Assembly: GCF_007746795.1 (NCBI RefSeq)
Contig: NZ_CP036343.1
Location: 7,073,029-7,137,028 of the forward strand
Origin: Gimesia algae
GTDB lineage: Bacteria > Planctomycetota > Planctomycetia > Planctomycetales > Planctomycetaceae
Length of the DNA: 64,000 nt
Direction: 5' to 3'
The notes under the pieces were generated by a model. That model did no database searches. It was not told the origin of the DNA and saw nothing but the letters and a program-made list of their open reading frames with translations. Both the position numbers and the translations under genes were made by a program. Shown piece by piece: positions 38,112-50,587 of the stretch (positions within the stretch are counted from its first letter, which is position 1; each line of letters starts with the position of its first letter).

Positions 38112-39732
38112 AGCCATTTCCATGTAACCTTTGCCATTCAAATTCATCTAGTCCAACTCTAGAGAGTTGCGACATTATTCGATGAACTAATCTCTGGGCA
38201 AATACAGGACGCAGTTCAGCAATCCAAATGAGTTTAGTGTTTCCACTCGGTGTAAAAAACCATTTATCACCTTCTTTTTGGGGTATTATACACGCCGTCT
38301 CGTTAGAACCAAAATTAAAGACTTTTGTTGCAAACGGTTCATGTCGAAAACTTAGGCAGATATTTTTGTTATCATCATTTATTACCAATTCAAATGGTTG
38401 ATTCGGCTTTATAGATTCCTTGAATTTCCCAAATATAAATGGATTTTTTTTATTTGGTTCTAAGCGAACACAATCACACAAAGGTTGAAGGCATACGTAA
38501 TAGTCTTCAGTCGTTTTGGTTCTTAAAATTGATCCTAGTTTTATTTGAGGGATTACTGTTCTCAATTGAGAGTTAATTTCGGTTCTGAGTGACGATATAC
38601 GGCTTAATTCTAAATATCTTTCTCTTCCTACTTGGGTATCTTGATGAAATAATGGATAGATTCGTTTGTACAAAGTTTTTGTCTTTTTCCACAGTGTTTC
38701 ATCAAAAACATTTGTGTCTAATGAGGTGATCACATCCTCTTTTTTTAATTCAATAAATTTTTGCTCTTCAAACTCCGCAGTTTCTTTGATAAGTAATTTA
38801 TCGCATGGGTACACCCCATCTGTGATATACTCTGTTAAGACTTCCTGACCTACAGATTTCTCTATTAATGAGGAATAATCAAAAGTCGCTTTAAGCTCAT
38901 CTGCTATTAATTCAATCAGATACCTTGATGCCTCTTCTTGATTATGGAGCAATATTCTGTGAGCTATAAAAGCGCCATCAAGTTCTTTTCTAAAACGCTG
39001 AAGAACATGCTGAGCGTTTTCTCGAACTTGGTGAATTGCAGCCATAACAGAATTTGGTACAAGTCCACCAGCAAATTCAGCAAAAGTTTGAATGATAACA
39101 TTCGGCAATTCTTTTTCGCTTATGCCTTGAGGATCTTCTCCATCTTTCTTCATAACGAATTTTACTCGAATATTATTACAGCCTAGTACTACTTTATCTC
39201 CATCGATCTCTTCTAAAATCTTTATTTTATCTCGAACCGATTCATAAGGAATCGTGAGATCACCCTCTCCTGTATAGATAACGAATAATCGCAATCTCCC
39301 ACCACGATTGCTGTCCTCTTGTATCAGGTCTTTTATGATAGTTTGCGCTATTTCGCCATCATCTCCGTTAATTTGCCAGTCAAGTATTACAACATCTGCA
39401 TTTTGAGCAACGTTCTTTGTGTACTTAACTGGATCTTCGTTGTGAGCGGGGGCTAATACAGCACATACTTGACCATTATTCGCAAATGAATCAATAAGTA
39501 TCTTTGCATCTAATCCATGTTTTTTTGATGGTGGCCTTGAATTCTGATTTTCATCATCAGTACCGCCAATATTTCCACGTGGTGATGGATCTATTATTTC
39601 TGAATTAGATTCCGCCTCAGACTCTGGTTCCCTTAAGTAAGATTCATCGTCCAACACAACAACTGTTTGAAGAAATTCGGAAACTATTTCATTCGTGATA
39701 TCTGAAAAACTCATGTTGTATTCTTTCGACAT
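38110..39732 (-). CDS. receiver-domain protein with long unknown C-terminus, partner of the GHKL/histidine kinase
   Basis: The 540-aa cytosolic protein has a response-receiver fold in residues ~20-200. TVVVLDDE supplies the acid pair D28/D29, NADVVILDWQING the phospho-acceptor candidate D118, LFVIYTGEG the switch Thr154 and RVKFVMKKDG the conserved Lys195. An insert of ~45 residues (SEAESNSEIIDPSPRGNIGG and on) sits after the first strand. The remaining ~330 residues have no DNA-binding motif I can name; they are helical (VRENAQHVLQRFRKEL), then beta-rich near the end (LIWIAELRPVFAQRLVHRIM). The gene begins eight bases after the ATPase/kinase stop. I infer phosphotransfer from that protein and an output other than transcription. 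Confidence 0.75.
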   Translation of the reverse strand: MSKEYNMSFSDITNEIVSEFLQTVVVLDDESYLREPESEAESNSEIIDPSPRGNIGGTDDENQNSRPPSKKHGLDAKILIDSFANNGQVCAVLAPAHNEDPVKYTKNVAQNADVVILDWQINGDDGEIAQTIIKDLIQEDSNRGGRLRLFVIYTGEGDLTIPYESVRDKIKILEEIDGDKVVLGCNNIRVKFVMKKDGEDPQGISEKELPNVIIQTFAEFAGGLVPNSVMAAIHQVRENAQHVLQRFRKELDGAFIAHRILLHNQEEASRYLIELIADELKATFDYSSLIEKSVGQEVLTEYITDGVYPCDKLLIKETAEFEEQKFIELKKEDVITSLDTNVFDETLWKKTKTLYKRIYPLFHQDTQVGRERYLELSRISSLRTEINSQLRTVIPQIKLGSILRTKTTEDYYVCLQPLCDCVRLEPNKKNPFIFGKFKESIKPNQPFELVINDDNKNICLSFRHEPFATKVFNFGSNETACIIPQKEGDKWFFTPSGNTKLIWIAELRPVFAQRLVHRIMSQLSRVGLDEFEWQRLHGNG

Positions 39733-39740
39733 AAAATCAT

Positions 39741-42689
39741 CTATTTCTTGTCCCTGTGCCTTATCCGGAATACAACTCCTTTACCTCGTTGAGGGGGATC
39801 AAGTGTAATCTCATAGCCAATACGATCAAAAGTTTGCTTGCAAACGTGTAATCCCATCCCTTGTCCAGATGGTTTTCGAGTAAAACCGAGATCAAAAATT
39901 CGTTCTACATCTCTTTTATGGATTCCAGGTCCAGTGTCTGAGAGAAGGATATCTTCACCATCCATGTCCAGATAAATATTTCTTTCACCTCGTCTATCAC
40001 TTAGCCAAAAACATGAGTTATCTACTAAGTTAACAAAACATGGAAAAATCGAAGATGGATATTCAAATAAGATATGTTTTCTGAATGCGAGAGAGGCAAC
40101 TAATTTAATTTGATGCCGATCGAATCTTTGTGAAAACAGATCCTGAAGATACTTGTTTATCTCGCTACCACTAATATCAATTTTCTTTCTATTCAGTCTG
40201 CGTGTTAACGGAGTAAAAAGAGTCAAATAGCCATCCAAATGATCAAAATTAGTTCTTATCTCAGAATATAATTTTGCTAGAGCTTGGTTTGAGTCTGCCC
40301 ACCTCTTCAATTTTCTAAGTGATTCGCGCAAGCCACGTACACAACTTCTAAACTCATGGTGAATCACTCCTAAGGCCATTCCTAACTGAAGTAATTCGTT
40401 CTGCGAAGCAAGACTCTCTTTTAATTCGACAAGCTCTTCCTCTAGTACTTCAGTCAGTTCGTCAGCCGAAGGACTATTAGGTAAAAATAAAGAGCTTATT
40501 TCTGTAACTAACTGTTTAAGCTTATCTATTTCTGGTTCTACACACTCGCGAAATTCATTATCCCAATTGACTTGAAGTGTCTTAATTTGAGAATCGGTCA
40601 ATTTAGCAAATTCAGTACTGGAAGCTTGGTCTAAGACTCTAGACGTTGATTCAGAAATATTATTAAAATGAAAAATAGATTGCTCATTCACGCGTGATTG
40701 AAGACAATTAAGTTCATCATGTGAGCTGGTTATCAGATCGTTGGCAATTTCCTTGTACTCTGTTGTTTTCCCTTCTAATCCCAGTGTAATAAGATCACTT
40801 TTACTAATTGTCTGACCTTCGTAATTCAGTACATCAGATATATAAAGTTCTATTTCATGTTCTGCCGGTAAAAATAATTCATTTTCCAAACGCTCCCATT
40901 CAGTTTCAAAAGATTTGAAATCGTGTGCCAATTCCTTGGATAGCCCAACCCCTTGTGGTTTAGTGATCCTCAACGAAGCTTTTATTTGAGCCAGCATATT
41001 CCTCGACTCTTTCAGAATACGCGCTATCTCTGTTTTTTGATCAGACCGCTTTCTTTTAAGTTTAGTTGTCTCGTTTTTAATTTCGGATTTTAAATCATCA
41101 ATTGAAGTCTGAGGAAAGTCGTTGTTTATATGTAAGAAAAACGTCTCTAGTTGGTGAGCTAGTTCATTGCGTTTTCGCTTTGCCTTTTTTTCTCTCTCTC
41201 TCTTGATAATATCTTTCTGTTTTATCTCTTTTTTTAATGCATCAAATATTTCTGAATTTATTCCCCCTTCTCTGAAAAAATCTGCAGCAAGTTGAATGAA
41301 AAAATTCTTTAATATTCCTCTAAATTCACGATACGCTTTATTCTCACGAAATCCTTCGCGACCAGCTTTTTCAACTAGGTTTTGATTGTTCGATTTTGTT
41401 AATTCAATTGCTCCAAAAATTCTTCTATAGGAGAAAAAATAATAACCCATTCCCTTGGTTCTACGTTTTTCAATATCTAGAAAGTCATAATCTGAATCAC
41501 CGTAAGGTAGAATTCTAATACCATCCCGATATATATAAATTCCTCCTATGGTATTTAATTTGGAACTAATGAGTGCAAATTCATCTGACGGAAGAATCGA
41601 CTCTGAAGGGCTTCCTTGAACATAAGCAAAATTAATATTAAAGGGCCCACAACTTGTCTTTTTTTTCGATGAGTTATTCCAGCCTGTTTCATAATCTAAT
41701 GGTGCTTGCCCGTATATACGTACCTTCCCTTTAAAATGACCATATTGATCAAACCGTCCTATAAATTGATGATCAGCATTTCGAGCTTCATCTTCTGTAA
41801 AGAATTGGTTAGGTCCTATTAGTTCTTTGATAGCTCCTTCGTTGGAATGTTGACGGAACTCTGCTATCAACGGTACTTTCCTACGAGATGAACTCATAGT
41901 GTTAGTAAAACCTATTAACATCTTCACAAGTGTTGATGAGGGCTCAACGCTATCTAATGCGATATCTTCTTTAATTATTGAATCTGCTGGTTTGATATAA
42001 AAATGAGTCCCATGGTCATTTGATGCATTGAAAGTCGGGCCAACTGGAAGAAAGTTAATACATTCCTGAGGATCAAAGTCAAACTTGGACATTAATGAGA
42101 GGATTCTTTGCACTTCCTTGGAATCCTTATCAGGTGCGATAGTTTCCAGATTAACGGCAGATTCTGAAACCATTGAAGATACGTCTTCTACGGTAGGTAA
42201 TGTACTTCCCTCAAATTCACGAATAGGAATTTCCACATCAACAAGGTCAATTTGTGGAAGTGAGAAGACATCCCAGTTTATATATGCAGCAACTAATTTT
42301 TGTGACCTATTTTTTCCTTCTATTTGTTTGGCACGAGTTAAGATAAACACCTGTGGGCCTAAGGCTGCAACGGCAAGTCGTCCAATTCCTTTTTCACCTA
42401 AAACGGCTCGAGCTTTTTGTTCGGGATCAACAAGAGATGAAGCATTTTCTATTAATTTACTCTCTGTTCCCAATGTCAACCAATTCGATTCGAATTCGTC
42501 TTTAGACATTCCGAGACCATCATCACGTAATACGAACAGGTCGTCATATTCATAATAATCTACGACCACATTTTTAGCGTAAGCATCGTGAGCGTTTTTA
42601 AAAAGCTCGCTGATTGCAGTCGGAATTCCTGCGATTTGTTGACGTCCCAGCATGTCAACAGTTCTAGCGCGAACTTTTATTTTCGCCAT
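39741..42689 (-). CDS. double-GHKL protein: N-terminal MORC/Hsp90-like ATPase fused to a histidine kinase
   Basis: The 982-aa protein has two Bergerat-fold ATPase regions. The N-terminal one shows AISELFKNAHDAYA (Glu28, Asn32), RDDGLGMS (56-61) and GEKGIGRLAVAALG (98-111), the pattern of MORC, MutL and Hsp90. A long Lys/Glu coiled coil spans ~480-600 (IKREREKKAKRKRNELAHQL). The C-terminal part is a histidine kinase: phospho-acceptor-like VIHHEFRSCVRG (His777/778), N box FVNLVDNS (887-892), SDTGPGI (917-923), FDLGFTRKP and GQGMGLHVC (~942-950). There are no membrane segments. Its ATG shares one base with the methyltransferase stop, and the receiver gene follows directly, so it is the signalling core of the operon. 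Confidence 0.85.
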   Translation of the reverse strand: MAKIKVRARTVDMLGRQQIAGIPTAISELFKNAHDAYAKNVVVDYYEYDDLFVLRDDGLGMSKDEFESNWLTLGTESKLIENASSLVDPEQKARAVLGEKGIGRLAVAALGPQVFILTRAKQIEGKNRSQKLVAAYINWDVFSLPQIDLVDVEIPIREFEGSTLPTVEDVSSMVSESAVNLETIAPDKDSKEVQRILSLMSKFDFDPQECINFLPVGPTFNASNDHGTHFYIKPADSIIKEDIALDSVEPSSTLVKMLIGFTNTMSSSRRKVPLIAEFRQHSNEGAIKELIGPNQFFTEDEARNADHQFIGRFDQYGHFKGKVRIYGQAPLDYETGWNNSSKKKTSCGPFNINFAYVQGSPSESILPSDEFALISSKLNTIGGIYIYRDGIRILPYGDSDYDFLDIEKRRTKGMGYYFFSYRRIFGAIELTKSNNQNLVEKAGREGFRENKAYREFRGILKNFFIQLAADFFREGGINSEIFDALKKEIKQKDIIKREREKKAKRKRNELAHQLETFFLHINNDFPQTSIDDLKSEIKNETTKLKRKRSDQKTEIARILKESRNMLAQIKASLRITKPQGVGLSKELAHDFKSFETEWERLENELFLPAEHEIELYISDVLNYEGQTISKSDLITLGLEGKTTEYKEIANDLITSSHDELNCLQSRVNEQSIFHFNNISESTSRVLDQASSTEFAKLTDSQIKTLQVNWDNEFRECVEPEIDKLKQLVTEISSLFLPNSPSADELTEVLEEELVELKESLASQNELLQLGMALGVIHHEFRSCVRGLRESLRKLKRWADSNQALAKLYSEIRTNFDHLDGYLTLFTPLTRRLNRKKIDISGSEINKYLQDLFSQRFDRHQIKLVASLAFRKHILFEYPSSIFPCFVNLVDNSCFWLSDRRGERNIYLDMDGEDILLSDTGPGIHKRDVERIFDLGFTRKPSGQGMGLHVCKQTFDRIGYEITLDPPQRGKGVVFRIRHRDKK

Positions 42690-43768
42690 TAGAGTCCTTC
42701 TTTCACAGCTTGACGATGATACCGTCGATAGTGGCTAATAATTGCTTTCCCAATTCTCTCAGCAAGAAGTGCAGGTACAGCATTCCCGATATGTCGCGAC
42801 ATGGATTGAAGAGAACCATGAAAAATAAAATCGTCAGGAAATGTTTGGAGTGATGCTGCTTCTCGAACACTAATTGCTCTGTCCTGCACAGGATGTCCAA
42901 ATCTTCCGTTGGATATTGTTATACATTTAGTGGTAAGAGCCGATGCTGGTCGATCCCACCAAAGTCGACCGTAAACATCAGTATGTCCTTCATGTTCTTT
43001 ATGACATTCTAGCAATAAATTCTTAGGCCAATTTCTGCGATCACCTCCAGCCGGAGTCTGTTGTAAACGAGTTAAATTTTGAAGTGATAAACCACGTGCT
43101 CTGTGGTTTGGAACATCTTGGTGCTCCTCACCGGCAGTAATCGCAGGAAAGTGCTCAATCCAATCTCTGACAGTAGAGAATTCCGGATTTTGTGTTCCTT
43201 CTCCATGTGTTGCCTCTGGAATGGAAATATCTCCCAGTCGGCTACCAATAAGAAGCAGTCTCTGTCTTCTTTGAGGAACCCCATAATCTTGTGAGTTAAC
43301 AACACGATCATCAAATGAATATTTTAGTGATTCTAAAAGCTTGATAAATCGAGAAAAAGGACCAGACCTTTTAGATACTTTTTGAAGACCAGGAACATTT
43401 TCTACAAATACATATTCTGGCAAAAAAAACTTCAGAAATCGATGAAACTCATCCAGCAGTGATGCGTCGTGATCTTTAGTGATACGTTGAACTTTATTTC
43501 GATTCTGTTGAGAGAAAGGCTGACAAGGAGCACATGCAGAAAATAGAAGCGGGTATTTACGATTAACTGATACGTAACTCTCTAAATCTTTTGGTACTAC
43601 ATTGCGGATGTCTTCACAAATAAAATCAGATCGTGGAAAGTTCCTTCGATAGGTAATTTCTGCGTCGGACGCATTATCAATTCCAAGAAGAATTTTCATA
43701 CCAGCGGATTTCAAACCACAACTGGTTCCCCCACATCCTGAAAAAAAATCTACGACTCTGATCTTCAT
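42689..43768 (-). CDS. C5-cytosine DNA methyltransferase
   Basis: The 359-aa protein transfers a methyl group from SAM to cytosine C5 in a specific DNA site. Ordered motifs are visible: I VVDFFSGCGGTSCG (residues 5-18), IV ACAPCQPFSQQ with catalytic Cys82, VI VENVPGL (Glu123), VIII QRRQR (166-170), a target-recognition region (~200-290) and X IGNAVPALLAERIG (from ~327). The start at 43768 follows AAAGGGCGG; 23 upstream codons are open but non-conserved. The recognition sequence cannot be read. The stop overlaps the next start, so it is translated with the GHKL protein. Confidence 0.95.
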   Translation of the reverse strand: MKIRVVDFFSGCGGTSCGLKSAGMKILLGIDNASDAEITYRRNFPRSDFICEDIRNVVPKDLESYVSVNRKYPLLFSACAPCQPFSQQNRNKVQRITKDHDASLLDEFHRFLKFFLPEYVFVENVPGLQKVSKRSGPFSRFIKLLESLKYSFDDRVVNSQDYGVPQRRQRLLLIGSRLGDISIPEATHGEGTQNPEFSTVRDWIEHFPAITAGEEHQDVPNHRARGLSLQNLTRLQQTPAGGDRRNWPKNLLLECHKEHEGHTDVYGRLWWDRPASALTTKCITISNGRFGHPVQDRAISVREAASLQTFPDDFIFHGSLQSMSRHIGNAVPALLAERIGKAIISHYRRYHRQAVKEGL

Positions 43769-43840
43769 AAAATACCGCCCTTTTGTCCACGTGCATAGTT
43801 TGCATCTAACCGTATATTTTGGATCGGCGAATGTCACAAG

Positions 43841-43902
43841 TCTACACTATGTAGATGTTTTTAAAACATCCATTAGAAATAACAGCTGGTGATATCAGCT
43901 GT
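43841..43902. promoter_or_regulatory. two inverted repeats in the methyltransferase promoter
   Basis: TCTACA-CTA-TGTAGA at 43841-43855, and ACAGCTG...CAGCTGT at 43882-43902, lie in the 175-bp gap between vsr and the methyltransferase start. They could bind a repressor or allow autoregulation by the methyltransferase. No controller (C protein) gene is present in the operon. Confidence 0.35.
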
Positions 43903-43943
43903 AAGAAATTACCTAAATTACAATTTATGACAAAGAAATAAGT

Positions 43944-44357
43944 TCATGCCTTCTCAATACTTAGTCTTTTTTTTAGTTTTTTTTGCAGGGTATCAGGTTT
44001 TTGAGTTTCACACTCCCAAATAACAATAACTTTCCAACCCTCAGATTTAAGGAGCTTAGTATTTCTTGCATCCCTTTTTTTATTTTTCTCTAGTTTATCG
44101 TCCCAAAACTCCCTATTAGTAATTGGACGGCGTCCCTTAGGACAATCATGACCATGCCAAAAACAGCCATGAACAAAGATTGCCGCATGATATTTGGGAA
44201 GTACAATATCAGGTTTACCAGGTAAATCTTTGCGATGCAGACGAAATCGATATCCAGTAGAGTGTAACAATTTTCGAACGATTTTCTCAGGTTTTGTATC
44301 CTTTGAACGAACTCGGCTCATGAGTTTTGATCTTTTAATTTTAGAATAGTGATCCAT
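43944..44357 (-). CDS. vsr: very-short-patch repair-type endonuclease (Vsr)
   Basis: The 137-aa nuclease nicks next to T:G mismatches arising from deaminated 5-methylcytosine. Family features are YRFRLHRKDLPGKPDIVLPKYHAAIFVHGCFWHGHDC, with catalytic Asp50 and structural-zinc ligands among Cys65, His70, Cys72 and the Cys of the late VIWECETQ segment. The N-terminal KLMSRVRSKDTKPE matches the helix with the metal-binding Glu24. It is the first gene of the minus-strand island, 175 bp before the C5-methyltransferase, which it probably serves; in this operon it could instead be the effector nuclease. Confidence 0.95.
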   Translation of the reverse strand: MDHYSKIKRSKLMSRVRSKDTKPEKIVRKLLHSTGYRFRLHRKDLPGKPDIVLPKYHAAIFVHGCFWHGHDCPKGRRPITNREFWDDKLEKNKKRDARNTKLLKSEGWKVIVIWECETQKPDTLQKKLKKRLSIEKA

Positions 44358-44582
44358 GAATAAATCTGCTTATTTCGCTGTAATTTACTTTTAAACAGTT
44401 CATACTTATCTGTTTGTCTATCAGAAATTGTATTTAATCAATCATATACTTCCTATGTAATCTCCTACCCTCATTTCCCACAAAACCCGGTGGAAACCCT
44501 ATGCGCTGCCGAACTTTCGCTGCATAATGCGGGTCCTTATGCTCACAATAGTGCGTTTCCCCGTTTTTTCTGTTGATGTCTG

Positions 44583-48599
<4,017 letters not shown>

Positions 48600-49518
48600 T
48601 TTTTTGCTCCCACGAGAAGATAGCGAGCGCCAGACCTGATTGCTGCCTGACCGTAAATTGTATGCAGAAGCTGTGACCTCCTGCTCACTATGCGCGGCCA
48701 GAATTGCATTCGAGATTACCCTTACACCTTCTTTCGTGCTTTCGTGTCATTTCGTGTTTTTCGTGGTAGGTAATTCTGATTTGAATGTCTGCTCTGTCAG
48801 TTTCCTGTTGTCTGCGACAACCCCGAATTGCGTTCGGGGCTATCCCCTGATCTGTTTTCAGTGGTTTGGGATATTCATCTGCAGATACTGGAGGCACTTC
48901 TTTTATAATGTGGATGAACCAGGTAAGAAGGCGTTGATCACAGGCACTGTCGGACGAGCCGACAGATGGTACCCGGCAGAGATTGTTTTTCTACCACGAA
49001 AAACACGAAACCACACAAAAATGAATTGAGTTTGTTGTATCAGACGGGGCAGAACGAAACTGATGGCAAATGCCGTGTTGAACGAGCCGCCAAAGGGAAC
49101 TGGTGCTTTATTATGATAGGTATTGCGCTGCATTTTAGTTCTTTTGCAGGAGGCTTGATTTCATGTGGGAGGGTAAATCTTATGGAGGGGCGTGAGGGGA
49201 TCAAGTGGATTTTGAGAACGGGTTGGCGATCTGTGTTGATACGGGTCCGATGCTGGGATGAGCAGTGCCGGGGCCGGGGTGAAAGGCTGCGATGTGTGGC
49301 GACCCGCAGGCATACATCACGAACTGGTAACGTTTCATGCAGTGCAAATCTGGAAAAAACAGGCTCATTTGTAGTGAAGATCAAGAACAAGTGTCGCGTG
49401 TTTCAGTGCACTGTAAACTGGGCACGCGCGCGACTCAAAACAGCGTTTATCGCCGTTGGCACGGCGGGGTCAAGTGCAGTTTGAGCAGTTGAGGTGACCG
49501 GTTTGTCAGCGGTGCGGT
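48600..49518. other. 0.9-kb gene-free interval with inverted repeats
   Basis: No frame has a ribosome site or family resemblance. The interval carries the TTTCGTG repeat pair described separately and an AATTGCGTTCGGGG-type element near 48826. Both flanking genes end into it (convergent), so terminators are expected. Confidence 0.5.
48731..49010. repeat. 20-bp inverted repeat of TTTCGTG-type sequence
   Basis: TTTCGTGTTTTTCGTGGTAG at 48750-48769 has an exact reverse-complement copy at 48991-49010, separated by 221 bp. Further TTTCGTG units precede the first copy (48732-48748). Such TTTCGTG runs are common intergenic repeats of environmental bacteria, but here they bracket a definite segment. 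Confidence 0.6.
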
Positions 49519-50577
49519 TTATACAGGTGCTTCTTCGAACTCGTTGAATTCATCCATGAGCGAGTTGATGGCAACGGACGAGCCGAGAACATAGATGCTG
49601 TCGCCGGCGTTGAGGATGGACGAACTCGGAGGTGGCATCTGAGGCTGCTGACCGGGTCGACAGATGCCGACGATCATGATGCCTTTAGTGCTGAAGTCGG
49701 TTTCGTGTAATTTTTTGCTGCAGTAAGGATTGCTGTCTGTGATCTGGAGGTCGGCGACTTCAAAGCCACCAACGTGTTTGCTGGCAACTTCGACGAAATC
49801 TTCGACAGCGGGATGAATCATGAAGCGGGCAATTTTGACAGCACCGCTGCGGAACGGACTGACAACACGGTTAGCGCCGGCGTGCCGGATTTTATCGCCG
49901 GCTTTGTCATCACTGGCGCGGGCGATGATCTGGAATTCTGGATTGAGCATGCGGGCGGTGAGCACGACGTAGACGTTATCGGCGTCGCTGGGCAGAGCGG
50001 CTGCCAGTGACTTGGCGTTTTCAATGCCTGCGTTTTGCAGGACAAAGTCATCGGTGGCATCACCATGAATATACAACCAGCCTTTATCTTCGCAGGTCAA
50101 CCGCAGACGTTCTTCATCTTTGTCGATGACGACGAATAGTTTTTCACGTTCGTAAAGGTATTCACAGATGGAGGCGCCCATACGACCGATGCCACACACG
50201 ATGTAATGGCCTTCCAGATTCGAGATTGCTTTCTGCATGCGACGTTTCTCCAGGATTGAACTCATCTGCTGACGAACGATCCATTGACCAAGCTGGGAGA
50301 CAGAGTAAGTAAAAATCCCCAGACCAAACATGAGGTAGAAGATGATAAACAGCTTGCCATTGTCGGACAGTGAAACGGGATCTTCATAGCCGACGGTGGT
50401 TGCTGTAATGACGATCATATACAGGCTGTTGAGCCACGAGGCACCTTCAATCCAGCGAATGCCCACCGTCCCGAAAATGGTAAAGCCGATCAGCAGCACG
50501 ACGATGCGAACAAACTGCGCAACCGATTGCTTCTGCTGTTTCGTCTGATTCTGGGGTACGATGAAATGAAAAACCAT
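49519..50577 (-). CDS. two-helix potassium channel with RCK/TrkA domain
   Basis: The 352-aa protein has two membrane helices (IVVLLIGFTIFGTVGIRW and LFIIFYLMFGLGIFTYSVSQ) flanking a pore loop with the selectivity filter TTVGYED at residues 60-66. A cytosolic RCK domain with a Rossmann motif, GHYIVCGIGRMGASICEYL, follows, then a TrkA-C domain ending in INAGDSIYVLGS. It is expected to conduct K+ with ligand- or nucleotide-dependent gating. Homologues of this build are the MthK/Kch type. It starts ten bases after the hpnE stop. Confidence 0.9.
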   Translation of the reverse strand: MVFHFIVPQNQTKQQKQSVAQFVRIVVLLIGFTIFGTVGIRWIEGASWLNSLYMIVITATTVGYEDPVSLSDNGKLFIIFYLMFGLGIFTYSVSQLGQWIVRQQMSSILEKRRMQKAISNLEGHYIVCGIGRMGASICEYLYEREKLFVVIDKDEERLRLTCEDKGWLYIHGDATDDFVLQNAGIENAKSLAAALPSDADNVYVVLTARMLNPEFQIIARASDDKAGDKIRHAGANRVVSPFRSGAVKIARFMIHPAVEDFVEVASKHVGGFEVADLQITDSNPYCSKKLHETDFSTKGIMIVGICRPGQQPQMPPPSSSILNAGDSIYVLGSSVAINSLMDEFNEFEEAPV

Positions 50578-50587
50578 GCGTGAGAGT

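Noticed and set aside
38110-39732. Receiver gene considered as an ordinary transcriptional response regulator
   Set aside because: No helix-turn-helix or winged-helix output is visible in the long C-terminal region.
48731-48768. TTTCGTG repeats considered as a CRISPR array
   Set aside because: The units are only 7-10 bp, without regular spacers or cas genes nearby.
48966-49484. 172-codon frame downstream of hrpA
   Set aside because: It runs through the TTTCGTG inverted repeat and is rich in Arg, Cys and Trp; it looks like chance reading of non-coding DNA.
49019-49518. Gap before the potassium channel considered as a small RNA locus
   Set aside because: No promoter plus terminator pair or conserved RNA motif could be recognised by eye.
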